A stretch of DNA of 64,000 bases, taken from assembly GCF_005233515.1 (NCBI RefSeq), contig NZ_QFZZ01000005.1, forward strand, positions 310,001 through 374,000, read 5' to 3'. Positions 32,974 through 43,567 of the stretch are shown here, in pieces. A model generated the notes under the pieces. That model saw only the letters and a program-made list of their open reading frames with translations, did no database searches and had not been told where the DNA came from. The position numbers were made by a program, and so were the translations under genes. How positions within the stretch are numbered: the first letter of the stretch is position 1; the number at the start of each line of letters is the position of its first letter. Origin of the DNA: Pseudomonas sp. CFBP13508. Lineage in GTDB: Bacteria; Pseudomonadota; Gammaproteobacteria; Pseudomonadales; Pseudomonadaceae.

Positions 32974-35900
32974 TTAGTCGAGTTTGCTCGTTGGCGGTTC
33001 CGGCAACGGTTTCTGCCCGTCGACGATCGGCACGATGGTTTTGTTCTCCGGTTCCACAGGCACCATTTTGTATTCTTGGCCATGCAGGTTCTTCAGATAG
33101 ACCTCCATCTGCCGGAACGAGATGTTGATGTGCTGCTTCTTGAACTCGCGGTTGATGAAGCGGTTGACCTCATCCAGCACCGGGTTGCGGTCACCGAGGT
33201 CGCGCACATGCATGCGCAGTTCGTGGTCGAGGGTGCTTTCGCCGAAGTTGAGGAAGTACACGTGCGGCTCCGGTTCCTTGAGCACGCGCGGGTTTTCCCG
33301 AGCCGCTTTGAGCAGCAGTTCCTTGACCAGATCCAGATCCGAGCCGTAATCGACGCCCAGTTTCAACGTGACGCGGGTGATGGTGTCGGTCAGCGACCAG
33401 TTGATCAGTTGCCCGGTGATGAACGTTTTGTTCGGGACAATGATGTCCTTGCGGTCAAAATCCGTGATGGTCGTGGCGCGGATGCGGATCTTGCTCACCG
33501 TGCCCGAGAGGTTGCCGATGGTGATGGTGTCACCGATCCGCACCGGGCGTTCGAAGAGGATCATGATGCCGGAGATGAAGTTGGCGAAGATCTCCTGCAT
33601 ACCGAAACCGAGGCCCACCGACAGCGCCGCCACCAGCCACTGTAACTTGTCCCAGCTGACGCCGAGGGTCGACAGGGTGGTGACGAAACCTACGCCGGCA
33701 ATCACGTAGGACAGCAGCGTCGTTGTCGCATAAGCGCTACCCTGGGCCAGGTTGAGCTTGGACAGCACGAACACTTCGAGCAGGCCGGGCAAATTGCGCG
33801 CCAGCGCGAAGGTGATACCGATGATGATCAGCGCGCCGAGCATGTCGCCGATGCTGATCGGCACCATGCTCATGTTGGCGCCAGTGCCGCTGGTGTATTC
33901 GTAGAGGGTGATGTTGTCCAGATACGAGAACACCGAAATCAGGTCCGACCAGACCCAGTACAGCGCCGCGATGAAACCGCCGAGCAGGGCCAGACGGATC
34001 AGGCGCAGGGACTGTTCGTTGACCTTTTCGATATCCAGCGTCGGCTCTTCGATCACCGCTTCGCCGTCGCCGGCCTCTTTTGCCGCCTGCCGTTTGGCCA
34101 GCGCGCGCTGGTAAGCCAGACGCCGCGCGGCAACGCTCAGACCACGCACGAAGGTGGCCTCGATCACCAGCCAGAACATCAGCAGGTACAGGGTATTGAT
34201 CAAGCGGTCGCTGAGTTTCAGCGCGGTGTAGTAGTAGCCGAAGCACACCGCGACAAACAGGGCGATCGGCAGCAGGGTGAACATCACACCGACGGCTTTG
34301 CGGAACAGCGAAGCGTTCTGGTGCGTCGGGCTGCTGATCAGCAGGCGACTGAGCAGCCACGCCATCAAGGCGTAACAGGTCAGCACCACCGGCATGCCGA
34401 GCACGTCATCGGCCAGCGCCGCCGGTTGCAACTCGGCGACGGCCACCACGGCCACCAGCGCCATGACCACAAGGCCCAATCGACGCACCCAGCCCTGAAG
34501 GAACTCGACCTGCGGCTTCTCCCAGCGGAAGTGCAATTCCGCCACGCCACCCGGCGCAAGAATCCGGTACGCGGTGTAGAACACCAGCCAGGCCTGGCCC
34601 ATCTGCAACAGCGCCGCGCCCATGTTGGCGTTCTGCCCGCGCGCGTCGATCTGCAGGGCCAGGCCGCACAGCGCCAGACCCAGCGCCACCGGCATCGCCA
34701 ACAGGATGTTGATCAGAATCGCCTGCGGCGTGTGCCACTGGCTGTCGCGCTTGAAGTGGCCGATGTCCTGGTGAACTTTGTTGAGGCGTCCGTACAGGGC
34801 CTTGCGGCGCCACAACAGGGCGCCGATCAGCAGCGCCAGAGGCAAGAACAGCAATGGCCGCTGGGTCAGGCCGTCAGCCAGTTCGCTCAGGCTCGACGCC
34901 CATGGCAAGGTATTGACCTGTCGCTCGAGACGCTCGGGCACACCGCGCATCCATTCCACATCCAGCGGTTTGTTGCTGGGGATCCAGAACATCTGTTCGT
35001 CGAGGGTCGCGCGCAGGCTTTGCGCGGTGCTCAGCAATTGTTTCTGGTTGAGCTGCAGGGTGATCGATTCATTGAGCATCGCGCTCAACTCGCGGTTCAG
35101 CCGCTCGAGCAGATCAGCGCGGGTGTTGGCCAGATCGAGCAGGCTCTTGCGCAATTGCGGGGTGACCTGCTCCGGCGGCTGCGTGGCCAGCAAATTGTCG
35201 ACGTAGGTCGCCGGATTGCTCAGCAGCTCCCGCTGCTGGCTGACATCGAACTGATACAAGCGAATATCGGCAATCTGGTCGGCGAGGTCGCGGTCGACCT
35301 TCAAGTGCGGCAGCGCCTGCTTCTGTTTGTAGAGGATTTTCGACAGCAGCAGGCTGCCCTTGAGCACATTGATTTGCTCGTCCAGTGCCGAATCGCTCTG
35401 GGTCAGGGTGTCGAGTTGCTGTTTGGTCTGCAGGTTCTGCTGCGTGACTTCGTTGAGACGGTCGGTGCTCTTGAGCAAATAGTCGGAAAGCTTGAGATTG
35501 GTCGCGCTCTCGCTCGCCAGCAGGCTGCTGCCGCCGGCCTTCTGCGCTTCGATCGATTGCTGGGTAACGGTTTCCTGCGACTGCGCCAGACGTTTCTGGT
35601 TGATCAGGGTTTGCAGTTCCTGGATCTCGCGGTCGAGACGATCGGATTTTTCCGAGAGCAAGTCATGCTGAGCATTGCCCAGATCCTGCAACTGGGTGTT
35701 GCCGGCCAGTTCCTGGCGGCGCAGTGGAATCAGTGCATTGAGTGCGGCGAGTTCGGCGTTCAACTGGTCGCGCTGTTCGGCGGTGACCGTTTTGCCGGTG
35801 TCCTTGCCGGATTTGAGGATGGTGTTGATCTGCTGGATGCGCGTCTGGCTGGCAGAGATCTCCGCCTGCGCACGCTCGGGGCGAGTCTGCGCGGTGATGA

Positions 35901-36327
35901 TCAGGCTGTTGGCTTCGGCCAGGGCTTTTTGCAGATCGCTCTGCTGGGTCGAGCGATCGGTAAGGATCTGCTCCAGTTGCTGGATCGACTCTTTCGGAAA
36001 ACGCTGCGCGACCGGCACCGGTGCGGTGGCCTTGAGGCGGCTGAGTTCGCGGGTATTTTCAATCGTCTGCTTCGGCGCGTTGGCCAGCTGACGCTTGAGA
36101 TCGATCAGTTTCTGCTCGTAATCACGCTGGTTGTTCAGCTGATTGAGGGTGTTCTGCAGCACGGTCTGCAGGGTCTTCTTGTCGGCGTCCGGCAGTTTGC
36201 TGTCGGCCAGCTTGTCGAGGCTGGCCTGCACGGCATCGCTGGACGGTGGTTCGGCAGCATGCAGCGGGCCGACGACAAGACTGAGGCCCAGCAGGGCCGC
36301 GGCGAAAAAGGAGCGCAGGGTAGGCAT
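32974..36327 (-). CDS. mscK: Mechanosensitive channel MscK (KefA)
   Basis: A 1117-residue large MscS-family channel, close to E. coli MscK (1120). A signal peptide (LRSFFAAALLGLSLVVGPLH) leads to a long Gln/Leu-rich periplasmic coiled-coil region up to about 480. Blocks such as LKGSLLLSKILYKQKQALP match MscK rather than the related MscM. Many membrane helices follow, then the MscS core near the C-terminus, including the TM3-type segment and the beta-domain hallmark PNKTFITGQLINWSLTD. It opens on membrane tension, and MscK gating is K+-sensitive. A Lys/Glu-rich cytoplasmic stretch near residues 750-770 is visible. It starts 34 bp after the cvrA stop. Confidence 0.92.
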   Translation of the reverse strand: MPTLRSFFAAALLGLSLVVGPLHAAEPPSSDAVQASLDKLADSKLPDADKKTLQTVLQNTLNQLNNQRDYEQKLIDLKRQLANAPKQTIENTRELSRLKATAPVPVAQRFPKESIQQLEQILTDRSTQQSDLQKALAEANSLIITAQTRPERAQAEISASQTRIQQINTILKSGKDTGKTVTAEQRDQLNAELAALNALIPLRRQELAGNTQLQDLGNAQHDLLSEKSDRLDREIQELQTLINQKRLAQSQETVTQQSIEAQKAGGSSLLASESATNLKLSDYLLKSTDRLNEVTQQNLQTKQQLDTLTQSDSALDEQINVLKGSLLLSKILYKQKQALPHLKVDRDLADQIADIRLYQFDVSQQRELLSNPATYVDNLLATQPPEQVTPQLRKSLLDLANTRADLLERLNRELSAMLNESITLQLNQKQLLSTAQSLRATLDEQMFWIPSNKPLDVEWMRGVPERLERQVNTLPWASSLSELADGLTQRPLLFLPLALLIGALLWRRKALYGRLNKVHQDIGHFKRDSQWHTPQAILINILLAMPVALGLALCGLALQIDARGQNANMGAALLQMGQAWLVFYTAYRILAPGGVAELHFRWEKPQVEFLQGWVRRLGLVVMALVAVVAVAELQPAALADDVLGMPVVLTCYALMAWLLSRLLISSPTHQNASLFRKAVGVMFTLLPIALFVAVCFGYYYTALKLSDRLINTLYLLMFWLVIEATFVRGLSVAARRLAYQRALAKRQAAKEAGDGEAVIEEPTLDIEKVNEQSLRLIRLALLGGFIAALYWVWSDLISVFSYLDNITLYEYTSGTGANMSMVPISIGDMLGALIIIGITFALARNLPGLLEVFVLSKLNLAQGSAYATTTLLSYVIAGVGFVTTLSTLGVSWDKLQWLVAALSVGLGFGMQEIFANFISGIMILFERPVRIGDTITIGNLSGTVSKIRIRATTITDFDRKDIIVPNKTFITGQLINWSLTDTITRVTLKLGVDYGSDLDLVKELLLKAARENPRVLKEPEPHVYFLNFGESTLDHELRMHVRDLGDRNPVLDEVNRFINREFKKQHINISFRQMEVYLKNLHGQEYKMVPVEPENKTIVPIVDGQKPLPEPPTSKLD

Positions 36328-36361
36328 AGAGACCGGTCAAGCAAGTGAGAGTGGAGGCAGT

Positions 36362-38104
<1,743 letters not shown>

Positions 38105-38246
38105 AGGCAGTACTCCAGAAGCGTAAAGACGAGGCACAAACTGACCATGCAGTCTGCGTGCCAGCGATTCTAACCTGTTGAAATGTGATGCTGTCAAAAA
38201 GGATTTCAGGAGGGCATCAGGATTTGCGGCAGGCGGACGATTGCGG

Positions 38247-38404
38247 CCCTCACCCTAGCCCTCTCCCAGAGGGAGAGGGGACTGACCGCGTTGATCATGC
38301 GAGATACATCGACCTGAAGCTCCTGAGTCGAACTCAGGTTTGAACAGCACAGAGATCTGCTCCCTTTCCCCCTCTCCCTCTGGGAGAGGGCTGGGGTGAG
38401 GGGC
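38247..38404. repeat. Intergenic inverted repeat (CCCTCACCC...GAGGGAGAGG family)
   Basis: Two inverted copies of a roughly 35-bp element, CCCTCACCCTAGCCCTCTCC (from 38247) and its reverse complement (38368-38404), about 85 bp apart. Each also has an internal palindrome CCCTCTCCC-AGAGGGAGAGGG. This is another dispersed gammaproteobacterial intergenic repeat, unrelated to the REP arms. It fills the 321-bp gap between cvrA and the chemoreceptor gene, where I see no gene. Confidence 0.8.
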
Positions 38405-38425
38405 TTTTGATCTTGATCTGAAAAG

Positions 38426-40051
38426 TTACAGGCTGAACCGCCCAACCATATTGTTCAGATCCAGCGCCAACCGCGACAGCTCATTGCTCGCCGCGCTGGT
38501 CTGATTGGCGCCGGTCGCCGACTGGACCGACAGATCGCGGATGTTGACCAGATTGCGATCGACTTCCCGCGCCACCTGCGCCTGCTCTTCGGCAGCGCTG
38601 GCGATGACCAGGTTGCGCTCGTTGATTTCGACGATGGCACTGTTGATGGTGTCCAGCGACATCCCGGCGCCACGGGCAATATTCAAGGTCGATTCGGCGC
38701 GCTCGGTGCTGTTGCGCATCGAATCCACGGCGTGTTCGGTGCCGCTCTGGATGCTGCCGATCATGCGTTCGATTTCGCTGGTCGACTGCTGGGTGCGATG
38801 GGCCAGAGCACGCACTTCGTCCGCCACTACGGCGAAACCACGACCAGCCTCACCGGCACGGGCCGCTTCGATCGCTGCGTTCAAGGCCAGCAGGTTGGTC
38901 TGGTCGGCCAGGCCACGGATTACGTCGAGCACTTTGCCGATGTCGCGGGACTCATTGGCCAGGTCGCCGATCAGCGAAGCGGTGCTCTGCACATCGGCGC
39001 TCATGCGTTCGATGGCGCTGACGGTTTCCTGCACCAGATCCCGGCCGTCGCCCGCCGAAGTGGTGGCGTTTTTCGAGGCTTCCGAGGTGCTGACCGCGTT
39101 GCGCGCGACTTCCTCGACGGCGCTGGTCATCTCATTGACCGCAGTGGCGGCCTGCTCGATTTCGTTGTTCTGCTGGGTCAGGCCGCGAGCGCTTTCGTCG
39201 GTCACGCTGTTCAGCTCTTCCGCGGCAGACGCCAGTTGCGTGGCCGAACCGGAGATGCGCTGCAGGGTGTCGCGCAGCTTCGATTGCATCTTCGCCATCG
39301 CCGCCAGCAGGCGCCCGGCTTCATCTTCGCCATCGACATGGATCGGCTGGGTGAGGTTGCCTTCGGCGATGGTTTCCGCCGCCTCGAGTGCCTTGGAAAT
39401 CGGCTTGGTAATGCTCACGGTCAGCAGCCAGGCGAACAGCAGGGTCAGGCCGCTGGCGATCACCAGCAAGGTCACCACCAGATTGAACGACAGCGAATAC
39501 TGATCCTTCGCGCCCTGATCAGTCTCGGCAATTTGCTGGGTATTGATCTCCAGCAGACGCGCAAGTGCGGTGTTGACGGCCTCTGAGTTGCTCAGCAAAT
39601 CGCTGTTGAGCATTTGCCGCAGTTCGTCGATCTGATTGTTGCGCGACAGGGTTTTCATGCGCTCTTCAAGCTGACGGTACTGCGCCAGCAATTGCACGTA
39701 TTGATCGTACGCCGCACGTTCCTGCGGGCCTTCGATCAGTGGCTCATACGCGCGTTGCGCATCCGCGATCTGGCGGTTGCGCATGTCGAACAGTTCGATG
39801 GTTTTCTGCTGCACGTCGGGTTCGCGGTTGATCAGCAGGCGGTAAGAGAGCACGCGCAGGCGCAGGGTCAGTTGGGTGAATTCGTCCAGAGCCTTGATCG
39901 ACGGCACGCTGGCGGTAGCGATGTCTTCGCCGGCCGCGCGGATCTTGCTCATCTGGTTCAGCGCAAACACGCCGAGGATCAACATCAGGCCGCCGATCAG
40001 GGCGAAGCCGGTGAACGCCCGTGGGGCGATATTCATATTGCGAAGGGACAT
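38426..40051 (-). CDS. Methyl-accepting chemotaxis protein (4-helix-bundle sensor)
   Basis: A 541-residue chemoreceptor. First membrane helix at about 13-33; a periplasmic four-helix-bundle domain (about 34-187, rich in Gln and Leu); second helix (LVVTLLVIASGLTLLFAWLL); HAMP; then a signalling coiled coil with the conserved tip DQTNLLALNAAIEAARAGE. No C-terminal CheR-tether pentapeptide is visible. The ligand is unknown. It is probably monocistronic, with a long untranslated region upstream. Confidence 0.93.
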   Translation of the reverse strand: MSLRNMNIAPRAFTGFALIGGLMLILGVFALNQMSKIRAAGEDIATASVPSIKALDEFTQLTLRLRVLSYRLLINREPDVQQKTIELFDMRNRQIADAQRAYEPLIEGPQERAAYDQYVQLLAQYRQLEERMKTLSRNNQIDELRQMLNSDLLSNSEAVNTALARLLEINTQQIAETDQGAKDQYSLSFNLVVTLLVIASGLTLLFAWLLTVSITKPISKALEAAETIAEGNLTQPIHVDGEDEAGRLLAAMAKMQSKLRDTLQRISGSATQLASAAEELNSVTDESARGLTQQNNEIEQAATAVNEMTSAVEEVARNAVSTSEASKNATTSAGDGRDLVQETVSAIERMSADVQSTASLIGDLANESRDIGKVLDVIRGLADQTNLLALNAAIEAARAGEAGRGFAVVADEVRALAHRTQQSTSEIERMIGSIQSGTEHAVDSMRNSTERAESTLNIARGAGMSLDTINSAIVEINERNLVIASAAEEQAQVAREVDRNLVNIRDLSVQSATGANQTSAASNELSRLALDLNNMVGRFSL

Positions 40052-40328
40052 GGGCGGATACCGAAAAGGGCCGCATCCATGCGGGCTGAGACTGCTGTAT
40101 GGGTGACTTATCGGTCATACGACTAAAGTCTTGAGGTGGTGTGCGTATTTGTCGCAGACACGCTTGAGCGACGAAGTGCAGGAACCAGATCGACCAATCA
40201 CAGTCTTTTAAACTCGCGAGAAGCTTCGCCACCCAGGAAAATCAAGGCCTTGCGCCGGTTTAAGCCTGGCATCCGTGGTGACTTTTCTTTATCGTACGCG
40301 CCCTTTGAAAAACGCTTGGAAGATCAAA

Positions 40329-40559
40329 ATGTTGGAAGCATCCCTCAGCCAATTGGAACAGCTCGTCAGCGACCTCGTGCAACAGAACCAGACTCTGCTG
40401 CAGACCAACCAGACTCTGTCCACGGAACTGGCCCAGGCCAAGGATGAAAACGAAAGCCTGCAACTGAACCTGATGGAGCAGGAAGAAAAACACGGCGCCA
40501 CCGCCGCGCGCATCCAGGCACTGGTTGATCGCGTCAATGCCGGTCCTGTCAGCGCATGA
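40329..40559 (+). CDS. Small coiled-coil protein (TIGR02449-like) before zapA
   Basis: A 76-residue protein that is almost entirely coiled coil (LEQLVSDLVQQNQTLLQTNQ heptads), like the short protein that precedes zapA in Pseudomonas. It is coupled to the next gene by an ATGA overlap. By analogy it may act with the ZapA-like protein at the division ring. The spacer before it (277 bp after the divergent chemoreceptor) holds its promoter. Confidence 0.7.
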   Translation: MLEASLSQLEQLVSDLVQQNQTLLQTNQTLSTELAQAKDENESLQLNLMEQEEKHGATAARIQALVDRVNAGPVSA

Positions 40560-40858
40560 ACCACGGCACAGCAGGGGTAAAAGTCATCTCCATTCTTGGC
40601 GAGGACTATTCGATCAAGGCACCGGCCGGGGAAGAACAGACCCTGCTGGACGCGGCGATGATGCTCAAGGCAGCGCTGGAAGACACCAAGCGCAAATACC
40701 CGACGCTGATCGGCGACCGTTTGCTGGTCCTGGCGGCGATGAATCTGTGTTCGCAGCAGATCGAAATGAAGAAGCAGCACCAGGAAGAGCTCGACCGTTA
40801 TCAAGAGCAAGTCAGCGCCACGGTCGACACCATTGCCAAGACGATCAGTCAGGGTTGA
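40556..40858 (+). CDS. zapA: ZapA-like cell-division protein
   Basis: A 100-residue protein with the ZapA layout: a short beta-sheet domain (VKVISILGEDYSIKAPAGEE), then AAMMLKAALEDTKRKYPTLI and GDRLLVLAAMNLCSQQIEMK, and a C-terminal coiled coil. ZapA crosslinks FtsZ filaments. However, from memory it differs markedly from the canonical Pseudomonas ZapA (typified by ...EYCIACPPDERANL...), and the usual neighbours, ssrS (6S RNA) and the formyl-tetrahydrofolate cyclo-ligase gene, are absent. It may be a second ZapA paralogue. A hairpin AGCGCCTC/GAGGCGCT at 40871-40894 follows. Confidence 0.6.
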   Translation: MNHGTAGVKVISILGEDYSIKAPAGEEQTLLDAAMMLKAALEDTKRKYPTLIGDRLLVLAAMNLCSQQIEMKKQHQEELDRYQEQVSATVDTIAKTISQG

Positions 40859-40870
40859 CTCGCTTTTCGC

Positions 40871-40894
40871 AGCGCCTCGGTACATTGAGGCGCT
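40871..40894 (+). terminator. Hairpin after the zapA-like gene
   Basis: An 8-bp stem AGCGCCTC / GAGGCGCT, 12 bp after the stop. There is no T-run, so it may only stabilise the transcript end. Confidence 0.4.
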
Positions 40895-40915
40895 GAACAT
40901 GCTGAGGTCTTGTTG

Positions 40916-41287
40916 CTATGAGGCTTGGAGTATTGGCTGCCAGTAGACTTTTGTTGTCCATTCTCCATCGGATTGCTTGATGAACTCTGAGTGGGAAACT
41001 CTATAGGTGGTATTTTCGATCGTCACTTCATCACCCTTGGAAAGCAGGTGGATATATTCTGCCGACGGAATTGGCTGAGCTGTGCTGTACGTCGTGCCTG
41101 CGAGGGTGGTGATCGTAATTTTGTAATGGATTACCGGGAAAACCATGACCTCGGTGAAGTGCCTGCGAATAATCATCGATTGAGAAGTCGAGCTCCCGAC
41201 AAAGTCGCCAATGAGCGCCGATTTAACAAACGTATCGTTGTCAGCCATTGCCTGAATAAAATTCTCTCGTCGACCGGTGTCAGTCAT
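40916..41287 (-). CDS. Hypothetical protein, AT-richer small gene
   Basis: A 123-residue protein I do not recognise. It has no signal peptide or membrane segment and is rich in Thr, Ser and Ile, with alternating beta-strand-like patterns (VIHYKITITTLAGTTYSTAQ, then KGDEVTIENTTYRVSHSEFI) suggesting a small beta-barrel or SH3-like fold. AGGAG 7 bp before the ATG supports it as a real gene. Base composition is lower in GC than its neighbours, a sign of recent gain. It lies convergent to the zapA-like pair. Confidence 0.6.
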   Translation of the reverse strand: MTDTGRRENFIQAMADNDTFVKSALIGDFVGSSTSQSMIIRRHFTEVMVFPVIHYKITITTLAGTTYSTAQPIPSAEYIHLLSKGDEVTIENTTYRVSHSEFIKQSDGEWTTKVYWQPILQAS

Positions 41288-41539
41288 GTTCTTTCTCCTG
41301 CTATGGACGGCTTGGATCTGCGACGCGGATGCTTGTCACAGACGTGAAACCGTGAATCTAAGCCACCCGATGCAAGTTGTAACCTGTCAGACTTGACAGT
41401 GAATCCCTAGATATAACGGCCTGCTTCTTGCTAGTAAGGATACGGCTGTACCGAAGGTTGTGTTTTATTCTGATGCTCTTTGTATACAATCGGCACGGCT
41501 GTTGCAGTGGTTCAGGCTCTTATTCTTCGGGGGTGATCC

Positions 41540-43477
41540 ATGCAGTGGTGGCGACGCAGTATTCAATGGCAGTTGATTCTCGGCATGGGCGCGGCCCTGC
41601 TGATCAGCATTGTGATCGTGGTTGGCATTTATACCCTGGTGGTCAACCGCCTCGCCCAGAGCTATCTGGTCGAGCAAGCGCTGCCGTCGAGCATCGAAGC
41701 GACGCGCAACGACATCGAGCGGATCCTCGTACAACCACTCACCGCCGCCAAAGACATCGCCAGCAACACCATGGTGCGCGACTGGCTGGCGACAGGCGAA
41801 GACAGCAGCAAAACCGCGCTCTTCGCGCAATATCTGGAAGGCATCCGCGCCGAACACAGAGCGTTCACCGCGCTGATCATCGGCACCGAATCCAATCACT
41901 ACATCACCGAAAAAGGTCTGGATCGAACCCTCAGTCGTGCCAAACCGGCCGATGCCTGGTTCTATTCCTTTCTCGACAGCAATCAGCCGCGCACCCTCAA
42001 TATCGACAACGACGGCGCCACCGGCGAACTGGCCTTGTTCATCGATCTGAAGGTCGAGCAGGCCGGCAAAGTCGTCGGTGTCGCCGGGCTTGGGCTGAGC
42101 ATGAAAGAGCTGTCGGAGCTGATCCACAACTTCAGTTTCGGCGAGCGCGGCAAGGTCTATCTCGTGCGTTCCGACGGTCTGATTCAGGTCCATCCTGAGG
42201 CGCAGTTCAGCGGCAAACGCACCTTGACCGAGCAGATTGGTGCCAATGCGGCACAAGCGCTGATGGGGCACAAGGATGCGGTCAACAGCAGCTTCCAGCG
42301 CGACGGTGAAGACTTCCTCGCCTTCAGCCTGCCGTTGCGCGATCTCGGCTGGACGCTGGTGGCCGAAGTGCCGCAGTCGCAGATCTACGCCGAAGCACGC
42401 AAAGCGATGTGGATGAGTGGCGGCATCGGTCTGCTGGTGGCGCTGGTCTGCCTGGCGTTGGTGGTGTGGCTGGCCCAGGGGCTGGTGCGACCGATTCGAC
42501 AAGTAACACGGGCGCTGGTGGCCATCGGTAGCGGTGGTGGAGATTTGACTCACCGGTTAGATTCCAGCCGTGCCGATGAGCTGGGCGACCTCGCGCGCGG
42601 CTTCAACCGTTTCCTCGACAGCCAGCGCGCAATGATCGGTGAAGTGCTGACCACCAGCGAGCGCTTGCGCACGGCCGTAGGGCAAGTGGCGACGGTGGTG
42701 GACAACACCGCCGAGCGTTCCGGCCGGCAGCAGGAAATGACCGACATGGTAGCCACTGCCGTCCACGAAATGGGCCTGACTGTGCAGGAGATCGCGCAAA
42801 ACGCCGGCAACGCCGCGCTCGCCTCGCAAACTGCCCGTGATGAAGCGCTACAGGCGCGGGAAGTGGTCGGTGGCTCGATCCGTCATATCGAAAGCATGTC
42901 CGATGAAATCGGCGTGGCGGCGGGCGCAGTGGGTGAGCTGGCGCAGCAAGTGGCGTCGATCGATTCGGTACTGGCGGTGATTCGTGGCGTTTCCGAACAG
43001 ACCAATCTGCTGGCACTCAACGCGGCCATCGAAGCCGCCCGTGCGGGTGACATGGGCCGTGGTTTCGCGGTGGTCGCCGATGAAGTGCGCACCCTCGCGC
43101 GCCGAACCCAGGCCTCGACCGACGAAATTCAACTGATGATAGGCAGCCTCAAGCAAGGTGCGGAGAACGCCGTGTCATCGATGCGCACCGGTCAGGCCGC
43201 GACCGGCACCGGGGTTGAATCGAGCCAGCGCACCGGTGCGTCGCTGACGGCGATCACCGGTCAGGTCGAGCGCATCAGCGATATGAACCATCAGGTGGCG
43301 ACGGCAACCGAAGAGCAGTCCGCGGTGACTGAAGAGATCAACCGCAACGTGCAGGGGATTTCCGATCTGGCACGGGCGACGGCGGGGGAGGTCAGGGCTT
43401 GTCGCGAAGACTGCCAGATGTTGCAGAAACTGGCGGATGATCTGGCGCGGCAGATGGGTGGGTTCAAGTTGAGCTAA
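41540..43477 (+). CDS. Methyl-accepting chemotaxis protein (Cache sensor)
   Basis: A 645-residue chemoreceptor. First membrane helix at about 12-35; a double-Cache-like periplasmic domain at about 36-290 (IGTESNHYITEKGLDRT, then GVAGLGLSMKELSELIHNFS); second helix (MSGGIGLLVALVCLALVVWL); HAMP; signalling tip EQTNLLALNAAIEAARAGD. dCache receptors often bind amino acids or organic acids, but the ligand is not readable here. GGGGGTG lies just before the ATG. Confidence 0.93.
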   Translation: MQWWRRSIQWQLILGMGAALLISIVIVVGIYTLVVNRLAQSYLVEQALPSSIEATRNDIERILVQPLTAAKDIASNTMVRDWLATGEDSSKTALFAQYLEGIRAEHRAFTALIIGTESNHYITEKGLDRTLSRAKPADAWFYSFLDSNQPRTLNIDNDGATGELALFIDLKVEQAGKVVGVAGLGLSMKELSELIHNFSFGERGKVYLVRSDGLIQVHPEAQFSGKRTLTEQIGANAAQALMGHKDAVNSSFQRDGEDFLAFSLPLRDLGWTLVAEVPQSQIYAEARKAMWMSGGIGLLVALVCLALVVWLAQGLVRPIRQVTRALVAIGSGGGDLTHRLDSSRADELGDLARGFNRFLDSQRAMIGEVLTTSERLRTAVGQVATVVDNTAERSGRQQEMTDMVATAVHEMGLTVQEIAQNAGNAALASQTARDEALQAREVVGGSIRHIESMSDEIGVAAGAVGELAQQVASIDSVLAVIRGVSEQTNLLALNAAIEAARAGDMGRGFAVVADEVRTLARRTQASTDEIQLMIGSLKQGAENAVSSMRTGQAATGTGVESSQRTGASLTAITGQVERISDMNHQVATATEEQSAVTEEINRNVQGISDLARATAGEVRACREDCQMLQKLADDLARQMGGFKLS

Positions 43478-43490
43478 AGGATCAAGATCA

Positions 43491-43563
43491 AAAGATCGCA
43501 GCCTTCGCAGCTCCTACATTGGAATGCGTTTCCTGTAGGAGCTGCCGAAGGCTGCGATCTTTT
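43491..43563. repeat. AAAGATCGCAGCC-type inverted repeat (copy 1)
   Basis: AAAGATCGCAGCCTTCGCAG (43491) pairs with CTGCCGAAGGCTGCGATCTT (ending 43563), with GCTCCTACA/TGTAGGAGC inside. It sits between the convergent ends of the chemoreceptor and acyl-CoA dehydrogenase genes and could end both transcripts. Two related copies occur at 55181-55240 and 59950-60021. Confidence 0.85.
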
Positions 43564-43567
43564 GCTT

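Noticed and set aside
34321..36348. 675-codon frame antisense to mscK
   Set aside because: It is the reverse of the long coiled-coil region of mscK, so it stays open by codon bias.
38206..38445. 79-codon frame in the cvrA-chemoreceptor gap
   Set aside because: Consists mainly of the CCCTCACCC inverted repeat translated; no start signal.
40859..40930. 6S RNA (ssrS) expected after zapA
   Set aside because: Only a short hairpin follows before the hypothetical gene; there is no room or sequence like 6S RNA.
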